Shown: piece by piece, positions 53,506 to 58,131 of the stretch
Position numbering within the stretch: the stretch's first letter is position 1
How the letters are laid out: each line of letters begins with the position of its first letter
Assembly (NCBI GenBank): GCA_050747525.1
Contig: JBOGOC010000092.1
Coordinates: 1-58,131, forward strand
Direction of reading: 5' to 3'
DNA length: 58,131 nucleotides
Source of the DNA: JBOGOC01 sp050747525
Lineage (GTDB): Bacteria > Acidobacteriota > Polarisedimenticolia > JACPZX01 > DASXTC01
Notes under the pieces: generated by a model
The model's input: the letters and a program-made list of their open reading frames with translations, nothing else
Databases searched by the model: none
What the model was told of the DNA's origin: nothing
Position numbers and translations under genes: made by a program

Positions 53506-54483
53506 TCAGGAGGGCTGAAGATCCCTCAGGCGCCCCAGCAGGCGCCGGGTCAGCACGGCCACCATGCGCTTGCGGTACTGCGGCGGGAACATCACGTTAC
53601 GCACGGGCTGCGTGCGGGCGGCCACCTGGTCCGCGATATGCCCGATTCGATCGGGGGTCAGGCGCTCGCCGGCGATGGGCCGGGTGATCTCGGAGAACTC
53701 CAGCGGCGTCATGGACACGGCCACGGCGGCGATGCGCAGGTCCTGGACCACGTCTCCTTCCAGCCGCAGAGCGGCCGCCACGCCCGCCTCGGGGAAGTCG
53801 AACGAATCGCGGAGCCTGAGCTTCTCGTAGCCCGAGCGGTACGTCTCCGCCTCCGGGGGGAGGGTCACGCGCGCGAGCACCTCCCCTCTCTCCAGGACGT
53901 TCTTGCGGATGCCGTCGGGCTGGAAGAACTCCACGGCCTGCACCTGCCTCTCACCGAGAGGACCGCGCAGGGTCAGGGAAGCGTCCAGAACCATGAGCGC
54001 CGCCGCCGTGTCGCCGGAGTAGGCCGCGTAGCAGATCTCCTTCTGCGGAACCACCAGGCAGACATCGCCTTCCGCCTTCATGCAGTACCCGCGCCCGGCG
54101 CGCCAGCTGAGCGACTGGTTGAAGTAGTAGCAACGTGTCTCCACCAGCACGTTGCCCCCCAGCGTGGCCTGTTCCCTGACCAGGGGCGAGGCCACCTGCG
54201 ACACCGCCTGCGCCAGAGCCGGCCACCGCCGGGCGATGGCCGGATCCGCCTCCATGCGCGCGAGCCGCGTCATGGCGCCGAAGGAGCGATCCCCGTTCTG
54301 GCCCAGCTCGCGCACCTTCCACAAGGCGATGACGTGGGGGCGAGGATTGAGCCTGTTCTTGTAGTTGGGGAGCAGGTCGGTGCCCCCCGCCAGGAAGTCG
54401 AATCCCCCGTCGCACGAGCGGGCGATCCCGAGGGCTTCGTCCAGCGTGGCGGGCCGGTGCAGCGTGAAGGCAGGCAGGATCAT
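53506..54483 (-). CDS. FAD-binding subunit of a 4-hydroxybenzoyl-CoA-reductase-like enzyme (with extra 4Fe-4S loop)
   Basis: About 325 residues, xanthine dehydrogenase family medium subunit. The FAD motif is FLAGGTDLLPNYK. Four cysteines at about 118, 134, 142 and 151 (RCYYFNQS, GYCMK, DVCLV, EICYAA) have the spacing of the 4Fe-4S loop known only in the HcrB/HbaD-type subunit, where it supports the unusual reductive direction. It overlaps the large subunit by 4 bp. Confidence 0.9.
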   Translation of the reverse strand: MILPAFTLHRPATLDEALGIARSCDGGFDFLAGGTDLLPNYKNRLNPRPHVIALWKVRELGQNGDRSFGAMTRLARMEADPAIARRWPALAQAVSQVASPLVREQATLGGNVLVETRCYYFNQSLSWRAGRGYCMKAEGDVCLVVPQKEICYAAYSGDTAAALMVLDASLTLRGPLGERQVQAVEFFQPDGIRKNVLERGEVLARVTLPPEAETYRSGYEKLRLRDSFDFPEAGVAAALRLEGDVVQDLRIAAVAVSMTPLEFSEITRPIAGERLTPDRIGHIADQVAARTQPVRNVMFPPQYRKRMVAVLTRRLLGRLRDLQPS

Positions 54484-56825
54484 CGGCGTGCCGGAGCCTT
54501 GCGGCCGGGCGCGCGCCGGGCTGTATCTTTGGCCGGGGCAGAGGGCCGCGGCGGGCCGCTCAGTATCCCCGCCAGGACCCGATCGGGCGTCATCGGCAGC
54601 TCCTTCAGCCGTACGCCCACGGCGTCGTAGATCGCGTTGGCCACGGCCGGAGCCACCGGCAGGATTGGCCCTTCCCCCGCTTCCTTGGCCCCGAAGGGGC
54701 CCTCGGGATCGTGGGTCTCGATCACGAACACGTCCACCGGCGGCATCTGACGCGGCGTCAGCGTGCGGTAGTCGAGCAGGTTGGGATCGAGCACGCTCCC
54801 CTTGTTGTAGCGGAAATCCTCGGTCAGAGCCTGACCGAGCCCCATGTGGACGCACCCCTGGATCTGCCCGATGACGGCCGTGGGGTTGAGCGCCCGACCG
54901 CAGTCGTGGGCCGCCCAGACCCGGCGCATCTTCACGAAGCCGGTCTCCGGATCCACGGACACGCGCGCCACGTACGCCTGGAAGGTGTAGGAAGGAGAGA
55001 GCCCCGCGGCCGCCCCCTTGAACTTGCCCCCCATCGGCGGGGCCGCGGCGTAGCAGCCGCGCGCCACCAGGGCGCCGCGTCCCTGGATCGCTTCTTGAAG
55101 CGCGTCCATGAACGAGACGCTCACCGAGGGATCCGGGGCGTAGACCACGGTCTCGTCGCGCAGCACGAAGCCCTCGGGCTGGTATCCGGTCAGCCGAGCG
55201 GCCGCCTCGATGAGGTCCTTCCGTATCTCCTCGGCGGCCCGCCGCGCGGCGTTGCCCGCCATGAACGTGACCCGGCTGGAATACGAGCCCAGATCGATGG
55301 GGGCCGTGTCGCTGTCCGACGAGAAGATCCGGATGCGGGACAGCTTCACCCCCAGCGGCTCGGCCACGCACTGCGCCAGCATGGTGTCGGATCCCTGGCC
55401 GATCTCGGCCGCCAGGCTGTGCACGGTGATGCCGCCGTCGCTGTCGATCTTCAGGTGGACCGTGGACTGCGGGGTCTTGGTCCAGTGGATGGGCAGGGCC
55501 GAGCCGCTGATGTAGAAGCCGCAGGCCACGCCGATCCCCTCCCCGTAGGGCAGCTTGCCGTGCTGGGCGTCCCAGTCGGAGGCGGCGCGCACACGCTCGA
55601 GCCCCTCGCGCGTCCCGTTGCTGGTGATCCGGAATTCGTTCACGGTCCTGGTCATGGGGGGCAGCAGGTTCTTGAGGCGGAAGTCGATGGGATCCATGCC
55701 CACCTTCTCGGCCAGCATGTCCACCAGGACCTCCATGGCGAAGCGCGAGTTGACGGCCCCGTGCCCGCGCATGGCCCCCGATGGAGGCTTGTTGGTGTAC
55801 ACGCGCTTGCCCGCGTAGCGGAAGTTGTCGATCTTGTAGGGCCCCATGCACAGCACGCCGTTGTAGTAGGTGGTCACCACCCCGAAGCTGCCCCACGCCC
55901 CCCCGTCGATCAGCGACTTGAGGTCGAGGCCGGTGAGCCGGCCGTCCTCGGTGGCGCCCATGGCCATGTCGGTGCGGGTCGGGTGCCGCCCGTGGTTGGT
56001 GAGGAAGACCTCCTCGCGATCGAAGAGGATCTTCACGGGGCGGCGCACGCGGCGCGACAGCAGCGCCGCGATCATCTCGTGCGGGAAGGGGTCGCTCTTG
56101 CCGCCGAAGGCGCCTCCCACCATGGGCCGTATGACCCGGATGCGGTGCATGTCCATCTGCATCACCTCGGCCAGGGCACGATGCAGGTAGTGAGGGACCT
56201 GGGTCGCGGACCACACGGTGAGCCGCCCATCGTGATCGAACTGGGCGATGACGCAGTGCGGCTCGGTGAAGGCGTGCGTCACCGCGGCGAACCTGAACTC
56301 GTGATGCTCGACGAACGCCGACGCCGCGAAGGCCGCGTCCACGTCGCCGAAGTCCTGCTCCACCGCCTTGTGGATGTTGGTCCCCTTCACCGTCTTCTCG
56401 TGGATCGGCGTGTCCGTGGGCTTGAGGGCCTCGTCGGGGGTCATCACCGTGGGCAGCAGCTCGTACTCCACGTGGATGAGGCGCAAGGCCTCCAGCGCCG
56501 ACTCCTCGTCGTCGGCCGCCACGCCCGCCACGCAGTCGCCCACGTAGCGGACCCGATCCACGGCCATGGCGGTCTCGTCGCGACTGACCGGCAGCACGCC
56601 GAACTGCACCGTGGACTCCCGCCCCGTGACCACGGCCCGCACGCCGGGGACCGACTCGGCGGCGGCGGTGTCGATGGAGACGATCCGCGCGTACGCCAGC
56701 GGGCTGCGCAGGATCTTCCCCACCAGCATCCCGGGCAGCTTGATGTCGTCGGTGTAGACCCCGCGGCCGGTGACCTTGGCGCGGGCGTCCACGAGAGGCG
56801 TGCGCTTGCCGACGACGCCGCTCAT
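54480..56825 (-). CDS. Molybdenum-binding large subunit of a 4-hydroxybenzoyl-CoA-reductase-like enzyme
   Basis: About 781 residues, the catalytic subunit. Moco-binding sites include VGGAFGGKSDPF, MRGHGAVNSRF, AEIGQGSDT and the catalytic Glu near GEGPILPVAPA. Length and motifs fit HcrA/HbaC more than carbon monoxide dehydrogenase (no VAYRCSFR loop). Start chosen at MSGVVGKRTPLVD, overlapping the iron-sulfur subunit stop by 4 bp. Confidence 0.88.
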   Translation of the reverse strand: MSGVVGKRTPLVDARAKVTGRGVYTDDIKLPGMLVGKILRSPLAYARIVSIDTAAAESVPGVRAVVTGRESTVQFGVLPVSRDETAMAVDRVRYVGDCVAGVAADDEESALEALRLIHVEYELLPTVMTPDEALKPTDTPIHEKTVKGTNIHKAVEQDFGDVDAAFAASAFVEHHEFRFAAVTHAFTEPHCVIAQFDHDGRLTVWSATQVPHYLHRALAEVMQMDMHRIRVIRPMVGGAFGGKSDPFPHEMIAALLSRRVRRPVKILFDREEVFLTNHGRHPTRTDMAMGATEDGRLTGLDLKSLIDGGAWGSFGVVTTYYNGVLCMGPYKIDNFRYAGKRVYTNKPPSGAMRGHGAVNSRFAMEVLVDMLAEKVGMDPIDFRLKNLLPPMTRTVNEFRITSNGTREGLERVRAASDWDAQHGKLPYGEGIGVACGFYISGSALPIHWTKTPQSTVHLKIDSDGGITVHSLAAEIGQGSDTMLAQCVAEPLGVKLSRIRIFSSDSDTAPIDLGSYSSRVTFMAGNAARRAAEEIRKDLIEAAARLTGYQPEGFVLRDETVVYAPDPSVSVSFMDALQEAIQGRGALVARGCYAAAPPMGGKFKGAAAGLSPSYTFQAYVARVSVDPETGFVKMRRVWAAHDCGRALNPTAVIGQIQGCVHMGLGQALTEDFRYNKGSVLDPNLLDYRTLTPRQMPPVDVFVIETHDPEGPFGAKEAGEGPILPVAPAVANAIYDAVGVRLKELPMTPDRVLAGILSGPPRPSAPAKDTARRAPGRKAPARR

Positions 56826-57355
56826 GGCGTGCTCTGGGCGCGCAGCTCGCGCGCGGCCTGGAGGATGGCTTCCACGATGGCGATGTACCCGGTGCAACGG
56901 CACATGTTGCCCGAGATGGCGTCACGCACCTCCGCCTCGGTGGGATCGGGGTTCCGCTCCAGCAGGCTGACCGCCGTCATGATGAACCCGGGGGTGCAGA
57001 ATCCGCACTGGCTGCCTCCGGTCTGCACGAAGGCTTCCTGCACGGGATGAAGGGCGCCCTCGGGGCGCGCTTCCGAGACCCCTTCGATGGTGGTGATACG
57101 CCGGCCGTCCGCCTCGACGGCCAGGGTCAGGCACGACAGCACCGGGCGGCCGTCCAGCTGCACGGTGCAGCAGCCGCAGGTCCCCATGTCGCAGCCGCGG
57201 CGCGTGCCCGTCAGGTTGAGACGCTCGCGCAGCACGTCCAGCAGCACGTCGTAGGGCCGCACGGCGATGCGATGCTCCGCGCCGTTGACCACGAGGACCA
57301 CCACCTCCCGCTCGATGCGCCTGTGCCGCTCGATGACGTGAAGCATGTCGCTCAT
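56822..57355 (-). CDS. [2Fe-2S] small subunit of the molybdenum hydroxylase
   Basis: 177 residues. Plant-type 2Fe-2S ligands CDMGTCGCC and a Cys 11-12 residues on; C-terminal 2Fe-2S ligands CGFC and CRC (GNMCRCTGY). It passes electrons between the Mo and FAD subunits. An N-terminal extension of about 15 residues (MLHVIERHRRIE) is longer than usual. ATGA overlap with the MocA-like gene. Confidence 0.92.
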   Translation of the reverse strand: MSDMLHVIERHRRIEREVVVLVVNGAEHRIAVRPYDVLLDVLRERLNLTGTRRGCDMGTCGCCTVQLDGRPVLSCLTLAVEADGRRITTIEGVSEARPEGALHPVQEAFVQTGGSQCGFCTPGFIMTAVSLLERNPDPTEAEVRDAISGNMCRCTGYIAIVEAILQAARELRAQSTP

Positions 57356-57990
57356 GGACGTGCCGGCGGGTGGCCGTTGCCTCGCGCGCGGAAAGCCGCG
57401 AGCACGACGTGGTATTCGGCCGGTGTGTTCATCGGCAGCAGCAGGCCGGGGTTGTTCACGGGGACCTGGTCCACCTCTCCCTCGTGCAGCCGCACGTAGG
57501 CGCTGAGAGGCTCCTCGTCGGCCAGCTCCAGGATGGGCGCGCGATGCGCGCTGGTGAACAGGAGCGGGTGCCCGCGGCGCCCTTCGTTCGTGGCGATGAA
57601 CAGCGTTCGGCCTCGCGGCCTGGCCTCAAAGCGCGTGATCACGGCGTCCAGGTCCGCGCTGGTCACCAGCGGTAGGTCCACCGGCAGGATCAGGCAGGCG
57701 TCGCTGCGGGGCGAGGCGGCCTCGAGTCCCGTCTTCACCGACGAGGTCTGCCCGCGCTCGTAGCGCTCGTTCATGGCGATGGTCAGGGCTTCGGTCTCCA
57801 CGGGCGTCAGGGACGCTGCCACGCGATCCGCGTCAGCGCCCAGGACCAGGATCGTCTGGTCGGCGAGCGATCCCCGGCAGGCCTCCGTGACCAGCGTCAG
57901 GCACGTGCGCCCGTCGAAAGGGAGCAGAGCCTTGGGGCTGCCCATCCGGCTGGACTCCCCGGCTGCGAGGACGATACAGGATGTAGGCAC
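57352..57990 (-). CDS. MocA-like molybdenum cofactor cytidylyl/nucleotidyltransferase
   Basis: 212 residues, GT-A fold. The nucleotide motif LAAGESSRMGSPKALLPF is at the N terminus, and the metal Asp appears in LPVDLPLVT. Likely adds CMP to Moco for the hydroxylase encoded next. First gene of that operon. MobA (GMP) is less likely given the context. Confidence 0.88.
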   Translation of the reverse strand: MPTSCIVLAAGESSRMGSPKALLPFDGRTCLTLVTEACRGSLADQTILVLGADADRVAASLTPVETEALTIAMNERYERGQTSSVKTGLEAASPRSDACLILPVDLPLVTSADLDAVITRFEARPRGRTLFIATNEGRRGHPLLFTSAHRAPILELADEEPLSAYVRLHEGEVDQVPVNNPGLLLPMNTPAEYHVVLAAFRARGNGHPPARP

Positions 57991-58056
57991 GTCGAACGGA
58001 TTGTATCGTCAGCGCTTTCAGCCCTTCAAGGGGCCGTGTCAGACCGGGCCGGGGGT

Positions 58057-58131
58057 GGACGTTCGCCGTTGTGGTGACGGGCGCCGCCCGGCGAGGAGTG
58101 GTCTCCGCGGACGTTCGCCGTCGTGGCGTTG
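58057..58131 (+). repeat. 18-bp direct repeat and truncated copy of the dispersed repeat at the window edge
   Basis: GGACGTTCGCCGTTGTGG at 58057-58074 recurs at 58109-58126 with one mismatch. A unit starting GGAGTGGTCTCCG at 58095 matches the head of the 47463 repeat and reaches GTGGCGTTG at the edge. It lies about 105 bp upstream of the MocA-like gene. Confidence 0.7.

Noticed and set aside
53506..57355. Carbon monoxide dehydrogenase (CoxMLS) identity for the molybdenum hydroxylase
   Set aside because: No VAYRCSFR loop in the large subunit, and the medium subunit has the 4Fe-4S cysteines of the HcrB type.

Overview
The window is GC-rich, tightly packed bacterial chromosome, coding almost entirely on the minus strand. 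A secretin, pseudopilins and many lipoprotein or Sec signals indicate a two-membrane (Gram-negative) bacterium. Large exported proteins with MopE, PQQ-like, ASH and CHAT domains, and a PilMNOP-type secretion operon whose secretin ends in a cohesin domain, are reminiscent of Acidobacteriota or deltaproteobacterial relatives. That placement is an inference. No rRNA, tRNA or CRISPR array was seen.

Region by region. (1) 1-5.1 kb: thrC (partial), tyrS, a HEAT-like exported protein, radC, purN and purM. (2) 5.2-9.6 kb: a retropepsin-like protein with a small partner, an APC-type permease, an aminotransferase and a protein with a CarD/UvrD-C-like domain. (3) 9.6-18 kb: a CHAT-TPR lipoprotein convergent with an ECF sigma/anti-sigma pair, an exported beta-helix protein, a DUF4350-like protein and glutamate dehydrogenase. 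(4) 18-24 kb: one 2004-residue subtilase with three tandem C-terminal repeats. (5) 24.2-32.8 kb: an operon of M16 peptidase, dut, an MBL-fold hydrolase and purB-purS-purQ-purL-purF, mostly joined by 4-bp ATGA overlaps. (6) 32.8-46.2 kb: an ECF sigma/anti-sigma pair leading an atypical type II secretion / type IV pilus-like operon: a stand-alone secretin N-domain protein, GspF, GspE/PilB, PilM, PilN, PilO, PilP, a secretin-cohesin fusion, two pseudopilins, an Ig-like lipoprotein and a pseudopilin-like protein with an acidic tail. (7) 46.3-51.7 kb: thiL, a small exported protein inside a repeat-rich patch, recG and a beta-propeller protein. (8) 51.7-58.1 kb: an M28 peptidase, then a molybdenum hydroxylase operon (MocA-like, 2Fe-2S, Mo and FAD/4Fe-4S subunits) resembling 4-hydroxybenzoyl-CoA reductase.

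The genes fit a heterotroph with de novo purine synthesis and strong investment in secretion and extracellular proteolysis. The least ordinary parts are the sigma-controlled secretion operon of region 6 and two places where a less GC-rich exported gene sits beside a housekeeping gene whose end has been duplicated. At radC the duplicate encodes the same last eight residues and stop with only synonymous changes; at thiL about 30 bp including the start codon is repeated. A dispersed repeat family, including a 72-bp inverted pair, lies at the second site and again at the right edge of the window.
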